NCBI GenBank assembly: GCA_029783825.1
Contig: JAREIK010000343.1
Span: 5,195,062 to 5,259,061 of the forward strand
DNA length: 64,000 nt
Direction of reading: 5' to 3'
Origin: Sapria himalayana
Taxonomy: Eukaryota > Streptophyta > Magnoliopsida > Malpighiales > Rafflesiaceae
The position numbers were made by a program, and so were the translations under genes. Of the stretch, positions 1 to 12,300 are shown piece after piece. Each line of letters starts with the position of its first letter. Within the stretch, counting starts at the first letter, position 1. The notes under the pieces are model-generated. The model had not been told where the DNA came from and ran no database searches. It was given only the letters and a program-made list of their open reading frames with translations.

Positions 1-960
1 AAAATTAACCAACAAATTCGAATATAATTGAAAAATGTCTAAGTAAAATAACTAAGAAATAAAAAAATAATAATAAATTCAAATATATCATCTAGACTCG
101 CATTCTTTATAGGTTCACTAAAATACTAGTCTTGCTCAAAAAATAATATTGACATTCATTAAAATTCTACCAGGCTATAGTGAAAATACTTATCTTGGTC
201 TAGAGATAGATGGTGAATTAAATAAGTATTTTAAAAAAATTATAGTTAGCTATTAATCAATCTTTCTCAATGATAAATGATCTACAAGGACACAGAAATA
301 AAAGTAGAAAAAAATATTTGATTGATGAGATTATTTGTGATTAATGCCATATATCTCTAAAACACTTCAAATCAGTCCTACAAAAAAATATTCATGTTAT
401 CTCAATCAAATATTTATTTTTTTTATATAATTTTATTCTTGCAGGTGTGTCAACGGTCATTACATGAAATTTAGTATATAATATAGTAATTCATATAATA
501 AATATTGAAATTATCAAACATATAATCTAATATATCATCACATATTTTTTATATTTTTATTAAATTAATTTTTTAATATTTTAAGAAATGACTAAAAAAT
601 AAAATAAAAAATGAACTGGAGCAAAATAATGAATATGTAAATCATGAATAATTATCAAAAAATATAACAAAGTATCTAAATCTTTCTCGAGTCTTATCTC
701 TATTAAATCCTCATATACCTAGGCATATCAGATCGAATATTTCCTTACCCACACTAATCTAGCAGAAATGATCAGAATCTCTAATATGTTTTTCAAACTA
801 ATATTCTTACACTCCAGGATATACATTCACTTAAGAATATGAAATATTATTCTCAATTTTACTAATAATAAATAATCAAATTAAAAATACACAAGTAATA
901 GATTACTCATACTCCAGCATCTAGTAGAAGATTATATCATAATAGAGAATATATAATTCA
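1..960. other. A/T-rich intronic sequence, nothing recognised
   Basis: Part of CSN4 intron 4. No coding stretch or repeat ends are visible. It may belong to the same minus-strand retroelement as the LTR-like sequence that follows, but I could not show this. Confidence 0.3.
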
Positions 961-999
961 TTTTATTTAATCATAGATTAAGTCTTCATAAAAGTCTTC

Positions 1000-1280
1000 T
1001 AGAGGTATCAGCCGGGCCGGGCCGGGCCGGCACGAAAAAATTCCGTGCCCGGGTTTGGCACAAGCCGTGCCGGGTATCCCGTGAGCCCGACCCCACGATG
1101 CCCCTCCCGCAAAAAAAAACCACGGGTCGGGTCTAATTCGACCCGACCCGCGGTCCCCCGTATCCCAAACCGCTCGAACAGGCAAGCCCGAGCGGGCCAG
1201 GCAAGGCACGGCATTGAAGCATGATCGTGCCCTAAAAAAATGGGCCGGGCCGGCCCGTCCCAGCCCGTTTGACACCTCTA
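1000..1280. mobile_element. Short non-autonomous hAT element (hAT-1)
   Basis: Ends are TAGAGGTATCA at 1000 and TTTGACACCTCTA ending at 1280. Flanking 8-base duplications are AAGTCTTC (992-999) and AAGTTTTC (1281-1288), seven of eight matching. The inside is a very GC-rich run of CCGGG/GGCACG motifs with inverted arms and no real gene. The 8-base duplication and end sequence place it in the hAT superfamily. It lies in CSN4 intron 4. Confidence 0.9.
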
Positions 1281-1299
1281 AAGTTTTCCTATCTTGCAA

Positions 1300-2200
1300 A
1301 TAAAAATCAACAAAAAAATTAAATAAAAATTAAGTTGTCCAGAAAAACAAATTTACGGAAAAAAAAACCAATTGAACAATTAAAAATAAGCAAAACATAA
1401 TAAATAAATAAAATATTAAGTTAAATATTATCATATCCAATGATTTTTAAGAGTTTATCATTGGATATCACAATACTCAATGAATAAAAAAATATGATAA
1501 AAAAGGAATAATCATTTATAAAATGAGTATTAATTCCTAAGTTAACAATATATGAATCTAAAAAGGAGAAACAAATCATGAGGTATAGTACCTGAAAACC
1601 GGGAAAGATATGTTATTGCCTTGCTAAAAAGAAATCTTGAATATTCCCTTCAATTTTGGTTACAATGGGACAAATCTAAAAACCCTAGTATATATCTAAT
1701 AGTCGACCTTTCCTCCTCAACTATTTATAGTATAGTCAACCTCCTCTCCAGAAGTAACTCCCAACAACCATCTTTAGTGTGGCCCATCCTCATATAGTGT
1801 ATGTACTAAACTAATGCTCTCATGACTCTATTTGACACCACTATTATCCCCTCAAATGTCAATATATGGAAAACAAGAAATCTTTCTAGTATCTTTTAAT
1901 TTACCTCATATAAACTAAATAGTTCAATAATATAACTCTAATTTAATACAAAGCACCGTATTACACAAAATCTAGCCGCGAAATATTGAAAAGAAATACT
2001 TTGTCCCAATCTAGAAACCCTAGGGTTTCCACTCCCTAAAGTTTTGGCTAAGATACCTTGATATTATTAATGCTAAGAATACTTTCTTAATTAATTAAAT
2101 TCGTGAAAATGTAAGTATGATAACATATCTTCATATAAATAGGAAAATTAAATTGGGACAGCTCACATATTATGTATTTCCATTCATAATAAAATAAACA
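1300..2200 (-). mobile_element. LTR-like sequence of a Ty1/copia family
   Basis: Several landmarks recur in the same order at 15.88-16.78 kb: CATATCCAATGATTTT, a split ATTGG motif, ACCTGAAAA, TGTGGCCCATC, and an ATTGGGACA…CTCACAT terminal motif near 2150. The second copy adjoins minus-strand copia integrase sequence, so this is probably an LTR of the same family. No coding part is seen here. Confidence 0.45.
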
Positions 2201-3540
2201 AAAAATTGTCAATAAAAAAAATTAAAACTACAATAATATTTAACAATTAAATTTTTTTAATTTTTTTTTAAAGTTTGTAGTTGATGTTTGAAATTTGAGA
2301 TTTATAATTTTATTTTTTTATTTTTTCTTTCCTTTTTGACGGAAGAATCCAACTCATTTGGACGGTCTCAATCAATTTTTCACCTCTATAATGAAACTTT
2401 TATGTGTTGTTATTTTTCTATTATTTTCTAGGTGTATTAAGTTATTTTTATTTCTATATTTTAATTTCTAACATGATATAAAAGTTATATATTCTAGGAA
2501 ACAAGACTCTAGGAAAGCATGTATGTATGCTAGAATTATAAACCCTAAAAAACTTATATCACCCTATTGTTGCACACCACTGAGTACAAAAAATAAATAA
2601 ATACAAAAATAAATAATAATTATAAAGTTTTCAAGCGTGTACACGGTGAAGACGTGTGCACAATGCAAGCAGACGCAAAGATGTAGGCGTGGTGTGGTCG
2701 GACAAGCTAAATTGGGGAATAAAATTTAGAAATCCTAAAAATCAAAGTTCCAAATTTAACTGCATTGAATTGGATCCATAAAAATCCAAATTCGAGAAAA
2801 ATGATATTTCTATTCTGAAAACTCCTAATTCAGAAAAAATTATATTCTAATATGAAAACTCTTAATTTTGAGGGTCTATTTTGGGAATTTCTTAAATTAG
2901 AATTTCAATTTTAAGAAACTCTAACTTTTGAATTGGAATACCTAAATTTCATTTATCTCTTTTCATCAGTAGCTTCTTTATCAAATCACTTAATACCCAA
3001 ATTAAGTAGCTATGTATTCAAATCTTTTGTTAATACCCAAATCAATAGTTACTATTACAATATATGCTAGAGAAAATTTATTTCATATTCTCGACTACAC
3101 AGAATAAAATCTTTGAAAAATTTAGTATCATATAATAGCAATAAAAATTATACTTGCTCCAATTAAGATAGCATTGATATCAAATGAAATATTTAATCAT
3201 CACAATATCAAAATTAGTACTTATATCTGTGAAACAATTAGGATAACATTTGACCTACTATATAATCATGTAAGTTATTTTAAAAGAAAATAATGAAATC
3301 CAACTTACTTCATTATTAAATATATAAAAAATATACAATTGGGATGGGTCCCTACTGCTCATAAGTTATCAATGAGAATTCTTAGATCTTCAAATTTCTC
3401 TTTGAATATTCCTTTCACTATGCCAAGGTAATCTTAAATTAGATATTCTAAACAAAAAAGACTAATACGGTCCAAATACAAATATTAATAATGATCTTAA
3501 TAATTCAGCCTCATTCTCCAATTATTTCTAAATAAAGTTG
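2200..3540. other. A/T-rich intronic sequence, unresolved
   Basis: Inside CSN4 intron 4. It shows short A/T-rich repeats such as variants of TCTAATTCAGAAAA around 2770-2930, but no element ends or coding stretch I can support. Confidence 0.25.
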
Positions 3541-3554
3541 TCCTTATTATGTTA

Positions 3555-4185
3555 AGAAATCAAATGATTGCAATATTATTGTTAATTAATTTATTGCAGA
3601 GATTCCTTTGTCACATCAGTCTAATACATTTGTTGTAATTAATAGTGAAGATTTTGTTCACCATTTTGAATACTCACAAGACATGTTGGGGTTGCTTCCC
3701 TCACCGCCCAGTGCAGCACAATCTCTTGTAATCAATGACAATCATTCTGAGATTTGATTTATTTCTTGCAGATTCTAATACAGCTCTACCTGGCCAGTCT
3801 GCATTGCCTCTTCTCACAAAAGTCATTTCTTCTCAATTTGGTTTTGTTCTGACAGAAACATCAAATACATATGAATCTAGCCATCCTGCACCACCTCTTC
3901 CTGTAAATGAAGAGCATAAAGCAGTCTCAGTTTTGATCTCTTCTATCTATAACTTCAATTTCATCTCCACGTGAGTGATTTGCTACATATGAAATTTTTG
4001 TGTTGAATGGAGGACCCACAGTTGGTTTTCCTGATAGACTTAAAGTGGAGCAGTCTGCCGGCAAGAACTTGGTTGTTCCTGATAGACTTATATTGCTCAA
4101 TCAATTTCCAAAATCTCTAACAGAGCCTTTTGTTTTTTTTTTGCCAATTTGGCATATGATTCTTCCCAATTTCCAAACAAATTGA
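3555..4185 (+). pseudogene. Exon-like gene fragments of unknown origin
   Basis: Three stretches read like protein and are more G/C-rich than their surroundings. After TTATTGCAG, 3600-3750 gives SHQSNTFVVINSEDFVHHFE and LGLLPSPPSAAQSLVIND. After TTTCTTGCAG, 3773-3971 gives SNTALPGQSALPLLTKVISS and a proline-rich end. The third, 4000-4140, gives GGPTVGFPDRLKVEQSAGKN. The frames differ and a TGA separates the first two. The AG acceptors suggest old exons. I do not recognise the parent gene. It is antisense to CSN4, within intron 4. Confidence 0.35.
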
Positions 4186-4199
4186 GCAAAGGGCTTGTC

Positions 4200-5260
4200 A
4201 ATTTGAATATTTATGGCCCTAAAACAAATTCATTATTAGACATTGAGATTGATTTTTATAAAATAAACAAATTGCTCAATATATGTCATCCAAATCCTAA
4301 GTAGCTTAGAGTAGAAAATATGGAACAAGAGTCATTCTTATTTGGATACCTATGATTTTTTCTTGATCACCCAAAATTGTTTCAAGTATGTTGTTGAAAC
4401 AATTTTGTAGCTAATTGTTGCCTCTGATTGTTGTTCACGTAATCGTTATTCCTTTTTTATCTAGTTTTATTATGATATACAAGTTTATTATTTTATTTTA
4501 GTTCAAACTAACTTATTAATTTTATTACCAATTTAAGAAAGAATATTGAAGTTTGTTGTTGGTTGAAGTTTGGGATTTGTAATTTTTATTTTCCTTTTTT
4601 TATGGGAGCACTCAATTCGTGTGGGCTTCCCCAATTACCTTTCTCCCTATCCAAGGAGACTTTAATGTGTTGCTATATGTGAAAATTTATAAGAAATTAT
4701 ATGTTATTTTTTCTGCTATTTTCAAATTGTATTAAATTATTATTTTTATTTCCATGTCTTACTTTTTAAAAATTTTAATTATGTATCTAATTTGTAATGA
4801 AGTGGTTGTACTATAAGAATGTTACAATTATCTTTATTTCTTATTTGTATTGTATTGTATCATATTTACAAATAGGATTACATGTTCATTTTTTTTTATC
4901 ATTGATTTTATCTTATAATCATTCAACATTCTAAAATATCACTAAAACAAAACTTTCAATTAGGACAATAAAAAATCATTTCGTCATAAATAAATTCGTG
5001 TTGATTGACCTCAAGCCAACAATTTATCATAAAACACCACGAATTTTTTTGTGGTTAGTTAGAGCCTAGAGGGTCCAACACAAACTATGTAGCATGTGAG
5101 CTTAGAGGAAGAATTTCATTTTTATTCAAAGAAACCCTATATTGAAAATTGTTGTGGAAATATATTGTCAATCCTCGGTTGCATTGTAACATCCAAAAAA
5201 GCTAATTACAACTACAAAGATACACTATTTTTCAACTTATATGTACAATAATAGATGCCA
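4200..5260. other. A/T-rich intronic sequence, unresolved
   Basis: CSN4 intron 4, with long T and A runs. Around 4550-4800 and 2270-2460 there are loosely similar stretches (GAAGTTTG…GATTTGTAATTTT, then TTTTATGTGTTG), suggesting two old copies of one repeat. Confidence 0.25.
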
Positions 5261-5284
5261 TACACAATGTGCTCACTAGAAGTT

Positions 5285-5456
5285 TTTTTTTTTTTTTTTG
5301 ATACCGAGGGTTTCAGGGCCCATTCCCCCTACTAATCCCTCGGGGCCCTGGAGCTGCCGACCAGGTAAATACCCCAGTACCCCCGGGAGGACTCGAACGC
5401 GGAACCTATGGGACATTGCCCAGAGCCTTAAGCCAAACGAGCTACCCTTTTGGGGG
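5285..5456 (-). mobile_element. tRNA-derived SINE with poly(A) tail (SINE-1)
   Basis: Reads on the minus strand from 5456. Box A-like TAGCTCGTTTGGC is at 5444-5432 and box B-like GTTCCGCGTTCGAGTCC at 5405-5389. The tail is the T-run near 5285-5299 on the plus strand. It is flanked by a perfect 17-base duplication, TGTGCTCACTAGAAGTT (5268-5284 and 5457-5473). Box spacing and tail are those of a plant SINE copied by LINE machinery. It is not a functional tRNA gene. Confidence 0.88.
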
Positions 5457-5473
5457 TGTGCTCACTAGAAGTT

Positions 5474-5655
5474 ATGTCGTGGTGTGATTGACAAGTGTCT
5501 TCGTGCAAGGGTGATAATTATCAGATTGGATACCTTTCAGGCACAACCTCTCTAATTTATCAGAGATGAGGTTGTTGAGATTTATCTCTCCCAGACCTAG
5601 AATGATGGGAACTTGGTGCATTGGAGATGATCTTTTTTTTTTTTTTTTTTTTTTG
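5474..5655 (+). mobile_element. Second SINE with T-rich tail (SINE-2)
   Basis: The head GTCGTGGTGTGATTGACAAG is box A-like and TCAGATTGGATACC is box B-like. The sequence ends in a run of more than 20 T. The flank ACACAATGTGYTCACTAGAA occurs at 5262-5281 and 5656-5675 (19 of 20 identical), so SINE-2 inserted first and SINE-1 later landed in its left duplication. It ends about 40 bases from CSN4 exon 4. Confidence 0.75.
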
Positions 5656-5717
5656 ACACAATGTGTTCACTAGAAAGCACTTATGTGGACAAAAACAAAG
5701 CTTGAATAAGGAAACAC

Positions 5718-5778
5718 CTCAAGATAAAGTCGAGCAATTTGAACACACTTTGATAATTTAAATTCATCATCAATGACC
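5718..5778 (-). CDS. CSN4: CSN4 exon 4
   Basis: A 61-base exon too short for ordinary ORF listing. Acceptor TTTCAG is followed by G (completing CGG, Arg), then [20 protein letters not shown], the family sequence that directly follows SGMR. The donor is GTGTTT at 5717, phase 0. Intron 3 is 110 bases. The next family segment (DDDAVNAEAF…) is not found on the minus strand between 1 and 5717, so exon 5 lies outside the window and intron 4 exceeds 5.7 kb. Confidence 0.9.
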
Positions 5779-8700
5779 CTGAAAATAACATCAACTAAAA
5801 TTAAGAATTTATTTAGCAGTGAGTTTAATACAACGGAAGAAGTTGCTGCTTATATGGTGAAGATATAGAAGAAGAGAAAAAAGCAGACCGCATGCCAGAG
5901 TCTAGATCAATTCCACTGAGCATCTGAGCAGCTTTTGACCAATGGTGTTCAGATTCATAAAGTTCAGAAAGTTTCTCTCTAATAATCAACACCTGTAGCT
6001 CAAACAAATTAGTGAAGTTCCACCAACACATCTTGGACAACAGCATCAGTTTGAATCCAAAATCATGCAATGCATTACACATCTACAAATAACCTGAGCA
6101 AATTTCCAAGTCTTCACGACTCAAATTTAAATCTATTTGAACAAACAAATCAATTTATTTTGAGCAAAAACTCCTGGTTTAGTGCAAAAGATTTGTGTTT
6201 TATTTCGTGTCTTTATATTTTGAATCTTAGAAAGTCACCTTATTTTATTTTTAATTTTGTTGTAATTGCCTGGTACCAACCCTAATTTTAAATTAATGAA
6301 TGAATGTCACAACAAACTTTCTATTTCGCTATGTATTTATGTGTCGAGGATGTCAATCTGGATTCGTGAGTGTTGCTCGGCACATAGTTTCAAAAAATAC
6401 AAGAGTCTCTAGATGTCAAGCATGCTATTCGCCTCAGGCATGCCCATGGAATCTAGGCAATTATTATAAGGCGTAATACATTTTTTTAAAATTAAATATA
6501 AACATGTATAATAATTATTTATGAATTTTAAACACATATATTAATATAAATTTTAATTAAATAAATATTATATATTATCATTTCGATTAAAAAATATATC
6601 ATGATGCAATAAAAATAAACATAAAATAAATTAACAAATAAAAATTATATATAAAAATATATATAAATAATATAATAAAATATATAGGTTATATCTAGTT
6701 ATAAAACTCCAACTTTAGCACGGAGTCTATAAGAAATTAATATATCAATACTCTTATCACCGAAAATATGAGAATCTATGTAATATAAATCTCGAATCCA
6801 AGATCTACCGCCCTTTAACAAAGATATTTGACAATGCACTAAGGCATGACCACCAACAAAACATGCAATATAAGAACTTCTCAGCTGATCAATCATATCA
6901 GCACAATTCTTGATCAAATATATTTATCTTCAAAGTACTCAATTTTTATGAAATCTAATATATTAGTGTTTATATATTTGCACAGTCATAAATAATATAA
7001 TAAAATATAAATAATAATAAAAAATATCACTCATAATCCAAAAATAGAAAATCATATTTATATCATATGTATAACTTTGGTATACCACTACATTTTTATC
7101 CAATATTTATATCATCTTCAATTATCATAATATTGAAAACTACAACTTGTAATATATTGATGCTGCTTTAATTTCTTTATTCTTGAGTTTTATTATAATG
7201 TATTTTTAATCAATTATTTTACAAAATATCTGATTTGTGAAATTACTTTTCTTTTTATGATATTTTTATACATGATCAACAAATTATACAAATTATTTTT
7301 TTTAAAATTGAGCAATATAGATTATATATATATTTCTCTACTTAAAAAGTCTTCTATATGTGTTTGATTATTTTTCATTAATTAAAAATTATCATCTTGG
7401 ATATATATTAATGGATAAGCTAAAGATCATTCATCACAAAAATGAAAGATCTCAGAAAATCTTAAATTTTTTTATTTAATTTTCATTTACAATCGACTTA
7501 GTAAGCAGTGATGAATGTGATAGTAGTGTCATCACAACTAATCCATATGTTGGACATTTAAAAATTTCTTCATTGTATTTCTTAAGATTATTAATTATTA
7601 ATTATTTTTTAATTTAAAATATTTTATTATCTTATTCATATTAATCAACATAGAAATTTTATTAAAAGCAGATTAAAAAAAAATTATATAATATAAACAA
7701 ATCTATGATTCTCAAAAAATCTAATTGAAAGACCTATGTTAGTAATCGATTTTATCATCTCTTTCCTCTCAAACTTATTAAGATACATAAAACGAATCAA
7801 TAAAACTAAAGCTGATCTAATTTCAAAGACCGTGTCGCTAAGTTAGGTTTGCATGGGCTCTAATACAGTATTTATTTTTAATAATATTAAAGATAATCTC
7901 ACAACTAAAGATTAATTATTTTTAAACTTTTAAGCACATAAGTTGAGATAATGGGAAAAAACCTACTTAAAACATCGAACATTGGATGGGATTATCGTTA
8001 TTATCTATGTTTAGATCTAATTTATTTTTAGAATTTCATTGTTTATCATTTTTTTAATCTTATAAACTATACTAGAAATAGGAAAATAAGAAATGTTTTT
8101 CTAATTTTTTTCTTGTATTTTTTTATTTATTTAAAATTATTAAATAAAATAAACTATTTTCAAGGCAACACATATCTTAACTTTATGTGTGCAATAGACA
8201 CTACATTTATAGGCACAACTCATCACCAAAATAACTCAAATACTCTACCAAATTAAATTTTAAAATGAAAATAAAAAAATCTGATTATCATTAAATTTCT
8301 ACAATTAAGCCATTAAATTAAAATATAAATAAATAATTTTTTTAAGTTAGGTGAACATTACAATTATAGGCACTATCATGTTGGCTAAATGCATCTATTT
8401 TAAAAATGTTGTTTTTTAAATATGGTTGTGCCACATTTCATGCTAACGTGCCAGACATGCAACCGTGCCACAAGCCTTGCCCGAGCTATAGATTTTCTCA
8501 TTGTTAGATAATTAATTTTTACTTTAATTTTTCTATAAGTATTAGAGTTAACCAAATAGGACATATTAAAAATAAAATTAGTATATGAATCAACTAGAGT
8601 ATTTGTAGGTGACAAGTAGGGGCGGGCAACCCGGGCATGGCATGAGGCCCGGCCCAATGCACAGCCGGAGTGAGCGCTGACTGGCCCAACACCACGGTCC

Positions 8701-9355
8701 AGAACCATTCCTGGACCTAGATCACGCCGGCCCAAGGCACGGCTCGTGCCATGTTGGACCAGGCAATTTCGAACCTCACGCCTGGAGAAGCACGACCCTG
8801 GTGCCTGGCACGCATGCATGACCCAAGGGCAAGAGGCACAATGCACCGAAACTCGAACTAGATTTCAAGCGCGGTCCAATCAGACCGCGCCCACCTTCAC
8901 AACACCCAAAATTTAAAAAAAAACATATTATTATAATCTTAATACCCTGCCCACCCCATCTAGTTCACAAGGCAGGTTTGTTTAATTAACTAGGCATGTG
9001 ATTAGCTAAGCGTGTTAGCATGGCATGACCCAAGCACACGTGAAAAACGCCCCCACCTAACCCGGCCGGGTCCACGGCTCCAACCGAGGCCAAGGCCAAG
9101 CTCTAAGCAAAGTTCGAGTCGAAGCTTCTAGACCATCCAAAAGCTTCGACTTCTAGTTCTAACAGACGTCTAATGATAAAAAAAATTAAAATGAATTGGA
9201 AGATCTAGGCTATTGGATTCACTTCCAACGGTTAGGACAAAAAATCCGATAACTGTCAAGTTTCTGCCCTATTTAAATTCTAAAAAACTTTAACAAAATA
9301 AAAAATATACATTTTTTAAATAAAAAAATTGAGTTTTTCATTCTACATTGCTCAA

Positions 9356-9398
<43 letters not shown>

Positions 9399-12300
9399 GG
9401 TCTCGGTTCTCTCTCTATTTTAAGCTAAAATTAATAATTTTAATTTTAGAATAATTTTTGTAAAACTAACATGGACGTGGATAGCAGAAAATTTGAATGT
9501 GGGCTACTATTTTTTTCTCCTCTCTATAAACCTAACCGGATATTATTTTTAAATTTTTATTTAGTTTTTTTTTTATTTTTTTAATATCATTTAATTATTA
9601 ATTCAGAAAATAATACATAAACTAAAAAAATTAAAAATGACTAATAATAAATTTAATGATAACAAAATTAATATTAATGACAAATAATATTAATAATGAT
9701 AATCCTACGAAAAACTTTGAAACCAAAATCATATTTTCTCTCATGACATCAACCCAAACTTATAAATTTTAATAATAAAAAATTAAAAAAAACTATAATT
9801 TAGACTTACTTTAAGATAATATAAACAAAAAATACTAGGGATGCTGATAAAAAATCGACACAATACAAGTATTTAAAAAATATATATATACATATAAGAG
9901 TATGTGTGAGATTGGGCACCTAAAAAGACATACCAATCATTACACCAAAAAAATATGGTGCATTAGATTCTGAGTAAACTCAACTGAGTGGTGAAGTTTT
10001 TGATATTGAAACTAATTTAGCTTTTATATTGACCCCCTTCATATACCATAAAGAATTAGGAAAAGAAGTGATTGTCAAACTGATCATCACAGTGAATCTT
10101 CCGATTAAATTTTCAAAAGATCATATGATAGTCAGCATTATGCAGACTAATTTTCAGCCTGCATATCATAAGATTTATAAGTCTTTATGTAGAAATGACA
10201 TGCTAAAATATTATAAATTAGAAAAATAAATAATAACTAATAAATTTAAATAATATAGTAACGTAGTATTCATGACGTCTGATATCTAGACTAGTCGTGA
10301 CGATGTATCTTTTGCATATATCACTGCTCACTATGTAAATTATAAATGAATACTTAATAAAAATATTTTAGGATTTTCAAAGATTATTCATCCTCATGAT
10401 GACCTATCATATGAGTGCATAATAAGAATCTTTAGAAATTATAATATTCAAAATAAAATATTTAATATCACATATGATAACTTATCTAACAATAAAATAG
10501 TCATTAATATGTGCATTAGAACAATTAAAAATGAGTCATTAAGAAAAAAAATTTATGTTAGATACATGTGTCACATTGTTGGCCTGGTAGCACGAGCAAA
10601 AATAAAAGTTGTTTTCCCTGCTATAGATAAAAATATAACTCACTAAAATATCTTTGGATATCTAGCAAACAATATAAGTTTGATCGTCTATATTTGTCTG
10701 CAAGTATAAAGAAAAAAAAATTCCAAATGAATATGAAACACAATTAAAATTATACCTACTTGATATTTGAGTCATGAATGATAAACTTATTATTAACAAA
10801 ACTGACTGGAATATATAAATTTCATTTATGAAATCCTAAAGATTTATGACACGACAAACATATATTTGTCTATTTACACTCCAACCACATGCATTGCACT
10901 CAGGTACATATATAATATTAGTGCATGTTTATAAAATTTAGAGATAACCGGACATTTAGTAACATGACTATTAAGATAGAAACCAAATACTTAAAGTACT
11001 AGTTTACTATTTTATCTTTTTATTATCTAGCTGCTTGCATGGATCCTAGGGTTAAGGTAGAAAGGATAATAAATATTTTGATATATATATATATATCCAC
11101 GTACACAAACCAAGATCACCAACCTAAAGGATTCATTGTTCATTCATAAAAAGTTGACTGAATTATTTACATACTATGATATTAGGTATGATAGTAGTTA
11201 TCGTCATGCTCCGAGTACGGACATGAACACTATATTAGAAGATGACGACTTCTCCATTCAATTAACGAGGAGAAAATGATGAGATTGACCGTCAAATAAG
11301 AGCAAATTATCTCAGTACTTAGATACCAATTACGGCTCAATCATATCACATAACGATAACAAGAACCTTGATATTTTATAATGATAAAAATCATAAGTAC
11401 ACATATCCTGTATTGTCTAAAATGACATAGGATCTACCGACTCCTCCAGTATCAAACATAATATTGAAATCTACTTTTTCTATTGCAACCAATATTATTT
11501 CAGATAAAAGATCAATTATAACCAGATATTATTAAGTCACTGGCATGCTTGAAGTATTAGAAGGATTCAAAATTGAGCATCCAAAATTGAACTGAAAAAA
11601 GAACAGAAGAATTATTAATAGATGATAACTCCTGGGACTTCGAAGATATTGAGCCAACTGCTAGTGATATCATCAGACTCTTATGCAATAAAAATCAGTT
11701 GCATACTTACACCGATTGGTATTGGAATTAAGCTTGCATGATTATCATTGATGATTTTTATTTTATGTTGTGGTTGTGACATTGTGCTATTTTATTTTTT
11801 TTGAATTAATTGATAATTGATAAATGTATTTTTTTGATATTTTTAATTATTAAACTTTATCATTTGTGTTAATAATTTTAATTTTTTGTGATTTATGTGA
11901 AATAAATATATAATATAATATTGTAACTCATAATGCCGCCAATAGATAACAGGTAACTTAAATTTTCAAATTTACAAAAAAAAATTTAAATTATTAACCA
12001 CAAGTTTGCATTCTGCAACCGCCAACCGGTGACCTCTAGACCGGTCGACCAGGCTGGCTGTTGGTTGCCTATGAACACAATCCGGCCCGACCCAGCACAG
12101 CCCGGCCAGACTCTACCCAAACTCAAGCCGACCAAGCTAGACCAGTTGAGCCATATGCAAGTCGTGTCATGCTAGGCACGGCACGGCACGACCCATTTGA
12201 CATCTCTAAGTATTTGCTAAAACACAACCAAAAAGATCAACCTCTACAAGAATATCAAGTGCATATCTCTGCTATGACAAAGTGATGCCCCTCAAAAAAT

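Larger units (their letters stand above)
8606..12208 (+). mobile_element. Long hAT element, degenerate (hAT-2)
   Basis: Perfect 8-base duplication AGTATTTG at 8598-8605 and 12209-12216. Ends are TAGGTGACAAG (two bases lost from TAGAGGTGTCAAG) and TTGACATCTCTA. In order it holds a GC-rich left end, a leader with a (CT)n run at 9361-9392, BED-finger remnants near 9840-9960, transposase core from 10029, a hAT dimerisation remnant at 11300-11530 ([29 protein letters not shown]), and a GC-rich right end. Many stops show it is inactive. Confidence 0.92.

Noticed and set aside
967..1299. Open frames of 68-110 codons, minus strand
   Set aside because: They lie in the GC-rich short hAT at 1000-1280; absence of stops follows from base composition and they run past the element ends.
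5389..5456. tRNA-like sequence with A and B boxes
   Set aside because: Part of a SINE with a poly(A) tail and target duplication; no complete cloverleaf is expected, so not called as a tRNA gene.
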